Assembly (NCBI RefSeq): GCF_050717515.1
Contig: NZ_JBOITL010000033.1
Location: 51,125-115,124 of the forward strand
Length of the DNA stretch: 64,000 bases
From: Clostridium_AD sp050717515
GTDB lineage: Bacteria > Bacillota > Clostridia > Clostridiales > Clostridiaceae
Direction of reading: 5' to 3'
Part shown: positions 8,388 through 17,006 of the stretch, piece after piece
How the letters are laid out: each line of letters opens with the position of its first letter
How positions within the stretch are numbered: position 1 is the first letter of the stretch
Translations under genes and position numbers: made by a program
The notes under the pieces: model-generated
Told to the model about the DNA's origin: nothing
Databases searched by the model: none
The model's input: only the letters and a program-made list of their open reading frames with translations

Positions 8388-8627
8388 TTAAAGATCTTCG
8401 TTTTTAGGGAGATTTTTACTCTTCTTTTTTTTTGTCATTAGTCCCCCAACTCTTCCTGTTTCTTCTGCTGTTAATCCACTCCAGCCACAGGTTTTTATCT
8501 TTTCTGTTAATCCTAGTTCTTCCGCAATTTCATATTTTAGTGTTTCCCTGAGCATTTCGTTTTTAGTTAGTTCTTTATTAGTTCTTAATTTAGCTTTTAT
8601 AATTTTTTTTAAAGGTGTTTTTCCCAT
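8388..8627 (-). CDS. small acid-soluble spore protein, alpha/beta-type
   Basis: The 79-residue protein contains the two SASP signatures: LKYEIAEELGL, where the germination protease GPR would cut, and WSGLTAEETGRVGGLMTKK, the DNA-binding helix. Alpha/beta SASPs coat spore DNA and protect it from UV and heat. The longer lysine-rich N-terminus (MGKTPLKKIIKAKLRTNKE) is that of the minor clostridial class. The start has GGGAGGG five bases upstream. A TGAATA lies about 60 bp upstream and could be part of a SigG promoter, but no good matching -10 is seen. Confidence 0.88.
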   Translation of the reverse strand: MGKTPLKKIIKAKLRTNKELTKNEMLRETLKYEIAEELGLTEKIKTCGWSGLTAEETGRVGGLMTKKKKSKNLPKNEDL

Positions 8628-8689
8628 GATAGCCCTCCCAATTGTAATATCTTATATTTTTCACAATTTGGAGTTCTTTTATTCATAAT

Positions 8690-8728
8690 AAAAAAAATAG
8701 TGTGGTAAATAATTATTTACCACACTAT
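8690..8728 (-). terminator. terminator after oppA1
   Basis: The stem ATAGTGTGGTAAATAA / TTATTTACCACACTAT (8697-8728) is followed on the minus strand by TTTTTTT. Near-identical hairpins follow oppA2 and oppA3. Confidence 0.93.
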
Positions 8729-8746
8729 CTTTTATTTATAAACTAT

Positions 8747-10441
8747 TTACTGTTTTCTTCCATTAGTAAATGTATATTTGTAGTCATTAGCACCAAACAA
8801 TGGTGACATTACTCTGTTTAGATATTTATATTTGAATGTATTTCTCATTCTATATAAAGCCGGAGCTATAACCGCATCATCTACTAATAAAATTTGTTCT
8901 GCTTGTTTAAAAAATTCTGTTCTCTTTTCTGGATCAATTGTGTTAGCTGCTTGTTTAATTAAATCATCATACTTTGGATTTGACCAACCAGTTGCAACTA
9001 TATTAGCTCCTGTAACAAACATATCAAAGAAGGTGTTTGGATCGTTATAGTCTCCGCTCCAAGCTACACCAGCCATTTGGTAGTTAAATTCATCAGTTCT
9101 CTTTTGAAATACTGGCCATTCAACATATTCTGCTTTTAAATTTACACCCAGGTTTTTCTTGTACATTTGTTGATCATATTCTGCAAATTCTCTGCTTACA
9201 GCATCAGTTCCAGCTTGCAATGCAGTAATTGTCATTTTTGCCGGATCTGGATCTGCTCCAATTTCTTTTAAACCTTCAATTAATAGCTTTTTAGCATCTG
9301 GATTTGCTTCTTTGAAGGCTTTAAGTGGTTCTATACCAACTTTAGTTCTAAAGTCCTTTCCACCTATTTGAAGCGTTGGTGGACACCATGCATATGCTGG
9401 TTGACCTAATCCTTTATATAAAATCTTTATTCTTTCTTCTCTATCCATAGCTAAGCTGAATGCTTGACGTATTTTAACATTCTTAAAATATTTATCCTTT
9501 TGATTAAAATGAACATAACTTGCTGAAGGTTCATTAGCTTTCAATACATTAAACTTACCTGTTGCATTAAATTTTTCTATCCATTCTTGCTTAGTAACTG
9601 CAGCACTGTCTATTGCACCATTATATAAGGAGTTCATTCTTGCTGCTTCTTCTTTTATAATATTAAGAGTTAGCTTTTCAAGTTTAACTGACTTTTTATC
9701 CCAATAAGTTGGATTTTTTTCGAATTCCATTTTGCTTTGATGTGCCCAATTTTTTAAAACAAAGGGTCCACAGAATACCATTGTATTTGATTCTGTACCA
9801 AATTTATCTCCTTGAGCTTTAACTATATCTTCTCTTTGAGGATACATAACTTTAAAATAAGTTAAATCCAAGAAGTATGGGCATGCTTTATCTAATGTGA
9901 ATTGGAGTGTTTTTTCATCTATTGCCTTAACTCCTACTTCTTCAGCCTTAGCCTTCTTAGAGTTATATGCTTGAGCATTTTTTAAAGGAAATAAAATAAA
10001 GGCATAGGTTGAACCAACTGTTGGATTAAGAGATCTTTTAATTGCATATTCAAAATCCTTAGCTGTTACTGCTTTTCCATCCGACCATTTATAATCTCTT
10101 AAATGAAATGTCCATACAGTTTTATCTGCATTAGTTTCCCATTTTTCTGCTCCTGCAGCTTTTATAACATCCTTACCATCCTCTCCTTGCTCAATTCTAG
10201 TTAACCCTTCCATACAGTTTACTAAAACTTCTGATGAATACAAATCAGTTGCAAGGGATGGATCAAGTGATTTCGGCTCCATCTTTAAGGTACCATTAAA
10301 ATATTGAAGGCTATCCATTTTAACCGCAGTAGCATCTGTAGCAGGTTTTGCAACTTCAGATTTCTTTCCGCAACCTACCAATGCAATTGAAGCAGTTAAT
10401 GAAAGTGTTAGTAAAGTGGCCATTAATCTTTTTGTTTTCAC
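8747..10441 (-). CDS. oppA: oligopeptide ABC transporter substrate-binding lipoprotein (paralog 1)
   Basis: This is a family 5 extracellular solute-binding protein of 564 residues. It captures peptides outside the membrane for an OppBCDF importer. The signal peptide MKTKRLMATLLTLSLTASIALVGC ends in lipobox LVGC with the lipidated Cys at 24. The SBP_bac_5 signature LRDYKWSDGKAVTAKDFEYAIKRSLNP follows. The start is GTG behind AAAAGGGGGAA. It is one of four paralogs in the window and the most diverged of the three oppA genes that lie downstream of the oppBCDF copies. It has its own promoter and terminator, so it probably supplies an alternative binding specificity for the shared permease (inferred). 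Confidence 0.95.
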   Translation of the reverse strand: MKTKRLMATLLTLSLTASIALVGCGKKSEVAKPATDATAVKMDSLQYFNGTLKMEPKSLDPSLATDLYSSEVLVNCMEGLTRIEQGEDGKDVIKAAGAEKWETNADKTVWTFHLRDYKWSDGKAVTAKDFEYAIKRSLNPTVGSTYAFILFPLKNAQAYNSKKAKAEEVGVKAIDEKTLQFTLDKACPYFLDLTYFKVMYPQREDIVKAQGDKFGTESNTMVFCGPFVLKNWAHQSKMEFEKNPTYWDKKSVKLEKLTLNIIKEEAARMNSLYNGAIDSAAVTKQEWIEKFNATGKFNVLKANEPSASYVHFNQKDKYFKNVKIRQAFSLAMDREERIKILYKGLGQPAYAWCPPTLQIGGKDFRTKVGIEPLKAFKEANPDAKKLLIEGLKEIGADPDPAKMTITALQAGTDAVSREFAEYDQQMYKKNLGVNLKAEYVEWPVFQKRTDEFNYQMAGVAWSGDYNDPNTFFDMFVTGANIVATGWSNPKYDDLIKQAANTIDPEKRTEFFKQAEQILLVDDAVIAPALYRMRNTFKYKYLNRVMSPLFGANDYKYTFTNGRKQ

Positions 10442-10651
10442 GAAAAATTCCCCCTTTTCATTTGTTTAAGCTCTTAATAAGATTTTTTATTAAATCCGGA
10501 CGATGGACATGTATATATTACCAATATAATTTGTATTAAATAAATTGATAATATAACCTGTTTAAGTTTACTAGCATAAAGAAAATATGTTCATTATATT
10601 CTATATATTCAATATAATGACGTTTTGTGCACTTCTTTAATTCATATCTTA

Positions 10652-10680
10652 ATAATATACTATGCATTTTCAAAAATCAA
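10652..10680 (-). promoter_or_regulatory. promoter of oppA1
   Basis: A minus-strand TTGATT (10675-10680) and TATTAT (10652-10657) are separated by 17 bp, the same layout as upstream of oppA2 and oppA3. It is about 210 bp before the start, so the leader is long. Confidence 0.65.
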
Positions 10681-10684
10681 GTTT

Positions 10685-10699
10685 AATTTTCTAAATTTT
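10685..10699. promoter_or_regulatory. CodY-like box upstream of oppA1
   Basis: AATTTTCTAAATTTT matches 12 of 15 positions of the CodY consensus AATTTTCWGAAAATT and lies four bases upstream of the -35. The role is inferred. Confidence 0.4.
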
Positions 10700-10819
10700 G
10701 CGATTATAATATATTTTTTTGTTATTTTATAGAATATTTTGAATTTTCATTGTATTCTACACCAGCAATTCAAATCAGATAAGCAGCAAACTCCATAATT
10801 CTCTTCTCTATAATATAAA

Positions 10820-10857
10820 TAAAAAAAATAGTGCAGTAATAAATATTACCACACTAT
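10820..10857 (-). terminator. terminator after oppA2
   Basis: An imperfect hairpin (ATAGTG...CACTAT, 10828-10857, with inner GTAAT/ATTAC) is followed by a run of T on the minus strand. It lies 25 bp past the oppA2 stop. Confidence 0.9.
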
Positions 10858-10882
10858 TTTTTCATTTATAATCTAACTTATA

Positions 10883-12580
10883 CTATTTTCTTCCACTAGT
10901 AAAAGTATATTTGTAGTCATTAGTTCCAAACAATGGTGACATTACTCTGTTTAGATATTTATATCTATAAGTGTTTCTCATTTGATAGAACTGTGTAGAT
11001 ATTACAGCCTCATCTACTAATAATATTTGTTCCGCTTGTTTAAAGAACTCTGTTCTTTTAACTGGATCAGTAGTGTTAGACGCTTGTTTAAGTAAATCAT
11101 CATACTTTGCATTTGACCAACCAGTTGCAACCATATTAGCTCCTGTAACAAACAAATCAAAGAAAGTATTTGGATCATTATAGTCTCCGGTCCAACCAAC
11201 TCCAGCCATTTGATAGTCATATTCATCAGTTCTCTTTTGGAATACTGCCCATTCAACATATTCTGCTTTTATATTTACGCCTAGGTTTCTCTTTAACATA
11301 TCTTGATCATATTCTGCAATTTCTCTGTCTCTAGCAGTTACCCCCGCCACTAACTTAGTTACTGCCATTTTTGCTGGATCTGGATCAGCTCCAATTTCTT
11401 TTAAACCTTCAATTAACAATGCCTTAGCATCTGGATGATCTTCTTTAAATTTTTTAAATGGCTCTATAGCAACTTTTGTTCTAAAGTCTTGTCCGTCTAT
11501 TTGAAGTGTTGGTGGACACCATCCATATGCCGCTTGTCCTAATCCCCTAGTTACAATTTTCACTCTTTGTTCTCTGTCAATAGCTAAGCCGAAGGCCTGA
11601 CGTATTTTAAGATTCTTAAAATATTTATCCTTTTGATTATAGTGCACATAGGCTGTTGAAGGATCATTCTTTTTCAGTACATTAAATTTGCCTGTTGCAT
11701 TAAATTTCTCTATCCATTCTGCCTTAGAAACTCCAGTAGCATCTATTGCTCCACTATACAATGAGTTCATTCTTGCTGTTTCATCTTTTATAACCTTAAG
11801 AGTTAATTTATCTAGTTTAACGGAATCTTTATCCCAATAAGTTGGGTTCTTTTCCAGTTCCACCATACTTTGGTGCGCCCAATTTTTTATTACAAATGGT
11901 CCACAGAATACTAATGTATTTGCTTCTGTCCCGTATTTATCTCCACCAGCTTTAACTATATCTTCTCTTTGAGGGTACATAACTTTAAAATAGGTTAAAT
12001 CCAAGAAGTATGGGCATGCTTTTTCTAATGTGAATTCCAATGTCTTGTCATCTATTGCTTTTACTCCTACTTCTTCAGCCTTAGCTTTCTTGGAATTATA
12101 TGCTTGAGCATTTTTTATAGGAAATAAAATAAATGCATATTGTGAACCAACATTTGGATTAAGAGATCTTTTGATTGCATATTCAAAATCTTTAGCTGTT
12201 ACTGTTTTTCCATCTGACCACTTATAATCTCTTAAATGAAATGTCCATACAGTTTTTTCTGCATTTGTTTCCCATTTTTCTGCTCCTGCAGCTTTTATAG
12301 TATCTTTACCATCTTTATCTTGCTCAATTCTAGTTAAACCTTCCATACAGTTAACTAATACTTCCGATGAATACAAATCAGTTGAACGTGATGCGTCAAG
12401 TGATTTTGGCTCCATGGCTAAAATACCATTATAAAATTGAACTTTGTCCATTTTAATTTCCCCTGCAGTAGCTTTTGTTTCAGGTGTTTTAACTACAGGT
12501 TTCTTTCCACAACCTACCAATGCAATTGAAGCAGTTAGTGAAAGTGTTAGTAGCGTAGCCATTAATCTTTTTGTTTTCAC
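10883..12580 (-). CDS. oppA: oligopeptide ABC transporter substrate-binding lipoprotein (paralog 2)
   Basis: This 565-residue family 5 peptide-binding lipoprotein has signal peptide and lipobox LVGC (Cys24), then KKPVVKTPETKATAGEIKMDKVQ as a flexible tether. The SBP_bac_5 core has YKWSDGKTVTAKDFEYAIKRSLNP. It is very similar to paralog 3 along its whole length, with changes concentrated after about residue 250 and in the tether. This points to a more recent duplication of these two. The GTG start follows a CCCC-complement GGGG ribosome site. It is an independent unit bounded by its own promoter and terminator. Confidence 0.95.
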   Translation of the reverse strand: MKTKRLMATLLTLSLTASIALVGCGKKPVVKTPETKATAGEIKMDKVQFYNGILAMEPKSLDASRSTDLYSSEVLVNCMEGLTRIEQDKDGKDTIKAAGAEKWETNAEKTVWTFHLRDYKWSDGKTVTAKDFEYAIKRSLNPNVGSQYAFILFPIKNAQAYNSKKAKAEEVGVKAIDDKTLEFTLEKACPYFLDLTYFKVMYPQREDIVKAGGDKYGTEANTLVFCGPFVIKNWAHQSMVELEKNPTYWDKDSVKLDKLTLKVIKDETARMNSLYSGAIDATGVSKAEWIEKFNATGKFNVLKKNDPSTAYVHYNQKDKYFKNLKIRQAFGLAIDREQRVKIVTRGLGQAAYGWCPPTLQIDGQDFRTKVAIEPFKKFKEDHPDAKALLIEGLKEIGADPDPAKMAVTKLVAGVTARDREIAEYDQDMLKRNLGVNIKAEYVEWAVFQKRTDEYDYQMAGVGWTGDYNDPNTFFDLFVTGANMVATGWSNAKYDDLLKQASNTTDPVKRTEFFKQAEQILLVDEAVISTQFYQMRNTYRYKYLNRVMSPLFGTNDYKYTFTSGRK

Positions 12581-12812
12581 GAAAAAATCCCCCCCTTTAA
12601 TATGTTTAGACTAATAACAAGATTTTATAAAATCTTGTTATTTAATTTAAATAATAAGTATATACATATTATCAATTTAATTAAAATTGATAATATAACT
12701 TATTTAACTTTAACGGCATTAAATATCTCATATTCTATATATTCTATATATTCAATATGTTCTATATATTCTATCTAATGCCATTTCTCATATTACTTAA
12801 ATTCATATTCTT

Positions 12813-12841
12813 ATAATATACCATATATTATCATAAATCAA
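12813..12841 (-). promoter_or_regulatory. promoter of oppA2
   Basis: A minus-strand TTGATT (12836-12841), 17-bp spacer and TATTAT (12813-12818). A degraded CodY-like sequence lies just upstream (12845-12860). Confidence 0.65.
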
Positions 12842-12935
12842 GCTAATCTTCCTAAATATTTGAATTATAAGTTAAATTATGCTATTTATACTTCCCTAGC
12901 ATTTTTATACACTTTACTTTTTCATATATCTAAAA

Positions 12936-12976
12936 TAAAAAGATAGTGTGGTAATATATATTACTACACTATCTTT
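12936..12976 (-). terminator. terminator after oppA3
   Basis: The hairpin GATAGTGTGGTAATA / TATTACTACACTATC (12942-12973, one mismatch) is followed by TTTTTATTTTA on the minus strand. Confidence 0.92.
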
Positions 12977-12997
12977 TCTTTTATAATCTAACTTTTA

Positions 12998-14695
12998 CTA
13001 TTTTCTTCCACTAGTAAAAGTATATTTGTAGTCATTAGTTCCAAATAATGGTGACATTACTTTGTTTAGATATTTATATCTATAAGTGTTTCTCATTTGA
13101 TAGAACGTCGGAGCTATTACAGTATCATCTACTAATAATATTTGTTCCGCTTGTTTAAAGAACTCTGTTCTTTTAATTGGATCAGTAGAGTTAGACGCTT
13201 GTTTAATTAAATCGTCATACTTTGGATTTGACCAACCAGTTGCAACCATATTAGCTCCTGTAACAAACAAATCAAAGAAAGTATTTGGATCGTTATAGTC
13301 TCCTGTCCAGCCAACGCCGCCCATTTGATAGTCAAATTCATCAGTTCTCTTTTGGAATACTGCCCATTCAACATATTCCGCCTTTATATTTATGCCAAGT
13401 TTTTTCTTATACATATCTTGATCATATTCTGCAATTTCTCTATCTCTAGCAGTTACGCCCGCCACTAACTCAGTAACCGTCATTTTTGCTGGATCTGGAT
13501 CTGCTCCAATTTCTTTTAAACCTTCAATTAACAATGCCTTAGCATCTGGATGTTCTTCTTTAAATTTCTTAAATGGCTCTACAGCAACTTTTTCTCTAAA
13601 GTCTTCCCCACCTATTTGAAGTGTTGGTGGACACCATGCATATGCTACTTGCCCTATACCTCTATTAACAACTTTCACTCTTTCTTCTCTATCAATAGCC
13701 AAACTGAAGGCTTGACGTATTTTAACATTTTTAAAATATTTATCTTTTTGGTTAAAGTGCACATAGCTTGTTGAAGGATCATTTTTTTTCAGTACATTAA
13801 ATTTACCTGTTGCATTAAATTTCTCAACCCATTCTCCTTTAGAAACTCCAGTAGCATCTATTGAGCCACTAAATAGTGAGTTCATTCTTGCTGTTTCATC
13901 TTTTATAACCTTAAGCGTTAGTTTATCTAGTTTAACGGAATCTTTATCCCAATAAGTTGGATTTTTTTCCATCTCTACCATGCTTTGGTGTGCCCAATTT
14001 TTTATTACAAATGGTCCACAGAATACTAATGTATTTGCTTCTGTCCCGAATTTATCTCCACTAGCTTTTACTATATCTTCTCTTTGAGGGTACATAACTT
14101 TAAAATAAGTTAAATCCAAGAAATATGGACATGCTTTTTCTAATGTGAATTCCAATGTCTTATCATCTATTGCTTTTACTCCTACTTCTTCAGCCTTAGC
14201 TTTTTTTGAATTATATGCTTGAGCATTTTTTATAGGAAATAAAATAAATGCATATTGTGAACCAACATTTGGATTAAGAGATCTTTTGATTGCATATTCA
14301 AAATCTTTAGCTGTTACTGTTTTTCCATCTGACCACTTATAATCTCTTAAATGGAATGTCCATACAGTTTTTTCTGCATTTGTTTCCCATTTTTCTGCTC
14401 CTGCAGCTTTTATAGTATCTTTACCATCTTTATCTTGTTCGATTCTAGTTAAACCTTCCATACAGTTAACTAAAATTTCTGATGAGTACAAATCAGTTGA
14501 ACGTGATGCGTCAAGTGATTTTGGCTCCATTCCTAAAATACCATTATAAAATTGAACTTTGTCCATTTTAATTTCCTCTGGAGCAGGTTTTGTTTCAGGT
14601 GCTTTAACTACCGGTTTCTTTTTACAACCTACCAATCCAATTGAAGCAGTTAGTGAAAGTGTTAGTAACATAGCCATTAATCTTTTTGTTTTCAC
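12998..14695 (-). CDS. oppA: oligopeptide ABC transporter substrate-binding lipoprotein (paralog 3)
   Basis: This 565-residue family 5 binding lipoprotein starts at GTG behind a GGGGGG site. The signal peptide ends at LVGCKKK (Cys24). All the family segments of paralog 2 are present, including EKNPTYWDKDSVKLDKLTLKVIKDETARMNSL and the C-terminal MSPLFGTNDYKYTFTSGRK. It is the first gene after the oppBCDF copy 1, separated by 314 bp that hold its own promoter, a strong CodY-like box and a (TA)11 tract. No terminator is evident between oppF1 and this gene, so some read-through is possible. Confidence 0.95.
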   Translation of the reverse strand: MKTKRLMAMLLTLSLTASIGLVGCKKKPVVKAPETKPAPEEIKMDKVQFYNGILGMEPKSLDASRSTDLYSSEILVNCMEGLTRIEQDKDGKDTIKAAGAEKWETNAEKTVWTFHLRDYKWSDGKTVTAKDFEYAIKRSLNPNVGSQYAFILFPIKNAQAYNSKKAKAEEVGVKAIDDKTLEFTLEKACPYFLDLTYFKVMYPQREDIVKASGDKFGTEANTLVFCGPFVIKNWAHQSMVEMEKNPTYWDKDSVKLDKLTLKVIKDETARMNSLFSGSIDATGVSKGEWVEKFNATGKFNVLKKNDPSTSYVHFNQKDKYFKNVKIRQAFSLAIDREERVKVVNRGIGQVAYAWCPPTLQIGGEDFREKVAVEPFKKFKEEHPDAKALLIEGLKEIGADPDPAKMTVTELVAGVTARDREIAEYDQDMYKKKLGINIKAEYVEWAVFQKRTDEFDYQMGGVGWTGDYNDPNTFFDLFVTGANMVATGWSNPKYDDLIKQASNSTDPIKRTEFFKQAEQILLVDDTVIAPTFYQMRNTYRYKYLNKVMSPLFGTNDYKYTFTSGRK

Positions 14696-14808
14696 GAAAA
14701 AACCCCCCTTTTAATATGGTTAGACTCATAATAAGATTTGATAAAATCCTGTTATTCAATTGATGATATAACTTGTTCAACTTTAATAGCATCGAATATA
14801 TCATATTC

Positions 14809-14830
14809 TATATATATATATATATATATA
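14809..14830. repeat. (TA)11 microsatellite in the oppA3 leader
   Basis: A run of 11 TA dinucleotides lies between the oppA3 promoter and its start, inside an AT-only inverted repeat. It could vary in length by slippage. Confidence 0.85.
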
Positions 14831-14892
14831 CAATATATATTCTATATATTGTATATAATGCCATTTAATATAATGTTTAATTTCATATTCTC

Positions 14893-14921
14893 ATAATATA
14901 CCATATATTCTCAAATATCAA
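14893..14921 (-). promoter_or_regulatory. promoter of oppA3
   Basis: A minus-strand TTGATA (14916-14921), 17-bp spacer and TATTAT (14893-14898). Confidence 0.7.
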
Positions 14922-14925
14922 GTAT

Positions 14926-14940
14926 AATTTTCTGAATATT
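14926..14940. promoter_or_regulatory. CodY box upstream of oppA3
   Basis: AATTTTCTGAATATT differs from the CodY consensus AATTTTCWGAAAATT at one of 15 positions and lies four bases upstream of the oppA3 -35. CodY represses peptide uptake genes in many Firmicutes when branched-chain amino acids are plentiful; binding here is inferred. Confidence 0.6.
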
Positions 14941-15009
14941 GCAATTACATTTTATTTTCATGTTGTTTTGTGAAATATTTAGAATTTTCACTATATTGTA
15001 ATGATAATT

Positions 15010-15975
15010 TTAATCAAATAAGTGACAAGCAACATAATGTTCTTTTTCTATTTCTTTAAGGATTGGTGTTGCTTCGCTGCAAATTGGTTTTGTATATCTA
15101 CATCTAGGTGCAAATCTACAGCCTGGTTTTGGGTTTATAGGACTTGGCACTTCACCCTCTAGTTTAATTCTTGCCTTATTTCTTTCAACTTCCGGATCCG
15201 GTACTGGTATTGCTGATAATAGTGCTTGGGTATATGGATGAAGTGGTTTTTCATATAAATCATGACTACTTGCAAGCTCTACCATTGCTCCAAGATACAT
15301 TACTCCTACCCTATCCGATATATGTTTAACCATTGATAAATCATGAGCTATAAATAAATAAGTGAGTCCTAGCTCCTGTTGAAGTTGTATCAATAAGTTA
15401 ACAATTTGTGCTTGAATTGAAACGTCAAGAGCTGAAATGGGCTCATCACATACTATAAATTCTGGTTCTATAGCAAGGGCCCTTGCTATTCCTATTCTTT
15501 GTCTTTGTCCACCTGAGAATTCATGTGGAAATCTTGAACCATGTTCTCTATTTAGTCCTACTAATTGTAAAAGCTCATATATTCTATCAGTTCTTTTTTG
15601 TCCACTGTAAAGATTATGAATATCTATGCCCTCACCAATTATATCTCCAACAGTCATTCTTGGATTTAATGAAGCATAAGGATCTTGAAATATTATTTGT
15701 GCTCTTCTTGCAAAATCTTTTTTCGCTTTCTTATCTAATTTATGAACATCAATTCCATCAAATAATACTTCTCCACCAGTTGCGCTATACATACCCATTA
15801 CTGTTCTTCCGCAAGTAGTTTTTCCACAACCAGATTCTCCAACAAGTCCTAGAGTTTCACCTTTTCTTATAAAAAAACTAACATCATCCACCGCTTTTAA
15901 GGTAGCATGTTTACCAACTTGAAAGTATTTTTTAAGATTTTTAACCTCTATTAAATTTTCATTATTCTTATTCAT
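15010..15975 (-). CDS. oppF: oligopeptide ABC transporter ATP-binding protein OppF, copy 1
   Basis: This ABC ATPase of 321 residues energises peptide import from the inner face of the membrane. It shows Walker A GESGCGKTT, Q-loop IIFQDPYASLNPRMTV, signature SGGQRQR, Walker B FIVCDEPISALD and H-loop FIAHD. These are followed by the C-terminal oligopeptide domain with the cysteines of GCRFAPRCRYTKPIC. The ATG overlaps the oppD stop by one base (TAATG), so translation is coupled. It differs from copy 2 (19454-20419) at a handful of residues only. Confidence 0.95.
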   Translation of the reverse strand: MNKNNENLIEVKNLKKYFQVGKHATLKAVDDVSFFIRKGETLGLVGESGCGKTTCGRTVMGMYSATGGEVLFDGIDVHKLDKKAKKDFARRAQIIFQDPYASLNPRMTVGDIIGEGIDIHNLYSGQKRTDRIYELLQLVGLNREHGSRFPHEFSGGQRQRIGIARALAIEPEFIVCDEPISALDVSIQAQIVNLLIQLQQELGLTYLFIAHDLSMVKHISDRVGVMYLGAMVELASSHDLYEKPLHPYTQALLSAIPVPDPEVERNKARIKLEGEVPSPINPKPGCRFAPRCRYTKPICSEATPILKEIEKEHYVACHLFD

Positions 15976-16994
15976 TATCTATCACCTCTTAATGCTGCAG
16001 GAATATCAACCTTCGGTGCCATAGAATGTTTTAACCAACAGCAAACTTCATGGTTTTCACTTAAAGTTGTAACTTCTGGCATTTTTTCTCTACATATTTG
16101 CATACAATACTCACATCTTGCTGCAAAGGAACATGCTACTGGTGGTTTAAGTAAATCTGGTGGTGTTCCATGCAGAGAATAAAGTGTATCTTTATTTTTT
16201 GTGTCTATTCTTGGAACTGATTGAAGCAGCGCCCAAGTATATGGGTGTTGTGGGTTTTTAAATATTTCATCTACTGTTCCATGCTCTATTATTTGTCCTG
16301 CATACATTACTTGTATTCTATCTGCAACGTCTGCAACAATTCCCAAATCATGAGTTACAAGAATAACTGCCGTTCCAAGCTTTTCTTGAAGATCTGCAAT
16401 AAGATCCATTATTTGAGCTTGTATTGTAACATCTAATGCTGTTGTTGGTTCATCTGCTATAAGTATTTTAGGATTACAAGCTAGTGCTATTGCAATCATT
16501 GCCCTTTGCCTCATACCACCTGAAAATTCATGTGGATATTGATGAGCTCTTTTATCCGCATCAGGAATATTAACTAGATTTAACATTTTTATTGCTTCAT
16601 TCATAGCTTCGGTTTTACTCATGCCCCTGTGTATAATTAAGCTTTCTGCTATTTGTCTTCCAATAGTCATGGTTGGGTTTAGCGATGTCATAGGGTCTTG
16701 GAATATCATGGAAATATCTGAACCCCTAAGCTCTCTAAGCTCTTTTTCTGACATAAGACTAACATCCTTGCCATCAAATAGTATCTTTGAACCTTCTTTT
16801 ATTTCTCCTGGTGGCTCTGGTATTAATCTCATTAGTGATTTTGAAGTAACAGTTTTACCACATCCAGATTCCCCAACTACAGCTAAAGTCTCTCCTTTTT
16901 TTAAATAAAAAGAAATGCCTCTTACTGCTTGTACTTCACCAGCATAAGTATGAAATGAAACTCTTAAGTCTTTTACTTCTAATATTTTTTCCAT
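15975..16994 (-). CDS. oppD: oligopeptide ABC transporter ATP-binding protein OppD, copy 1
   Basis: This is the second ATPase of the importer, 339 residues. Walker A GESGCGKTV, signature SGGMRQRAMIAIAL, Walker B ILIADEPTTALD and H-loop VTHDLGIV are present. The C-terminal domain carries a four-cysteine group (CSFAARCEYCMQICRE), as in OppD proteins that bind an Fe-S cluster in related transporters; cluster binding is inferred. The start has GGAGGAA six bases upstream. It lies between oppC1 (12 bp) and oppF1 (1-bp overlap) in one operon. Confidence 0.95.
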   Translation of the reverse strand: MEKILEVKDLRVSFHTYAGEVQAVRGISFYLKKGETLAVVGESGCGKTVTSKSLMRLIPEPPGEIKEGSKILFDGKDVSLMSEKELRELRGSDISMIFQDPMTSLNPTMTIGRQIAESLIIHRGMSKTEAMNEAIKMLNLVNIPDADKRAHQYPHEFSGGMRQRAMIAIALACNPKILIADEPTTALDVTIQAQIMDLIADLQEKLGTAVILVTHDLGIVADVADRIQVMYAGQIIEHGTVDEIFKNPQHPYTWALLQSVPRIDTKNKDTLYSLHGTPPDLLKPPVACSFAARCEYCMQICREKMPEVTTLSENHEVCCWLKHSMAPKVDIPAALRGDR

Positions 16995-17006
16995 AATTCT
17001 TCCTCC

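Noticed and set aside
11017..11259. 80-codon frame inside oppA2 on the same strand
   Set aside because: It is an out-of-frame shadow of the SBP_bac_5 coding region.
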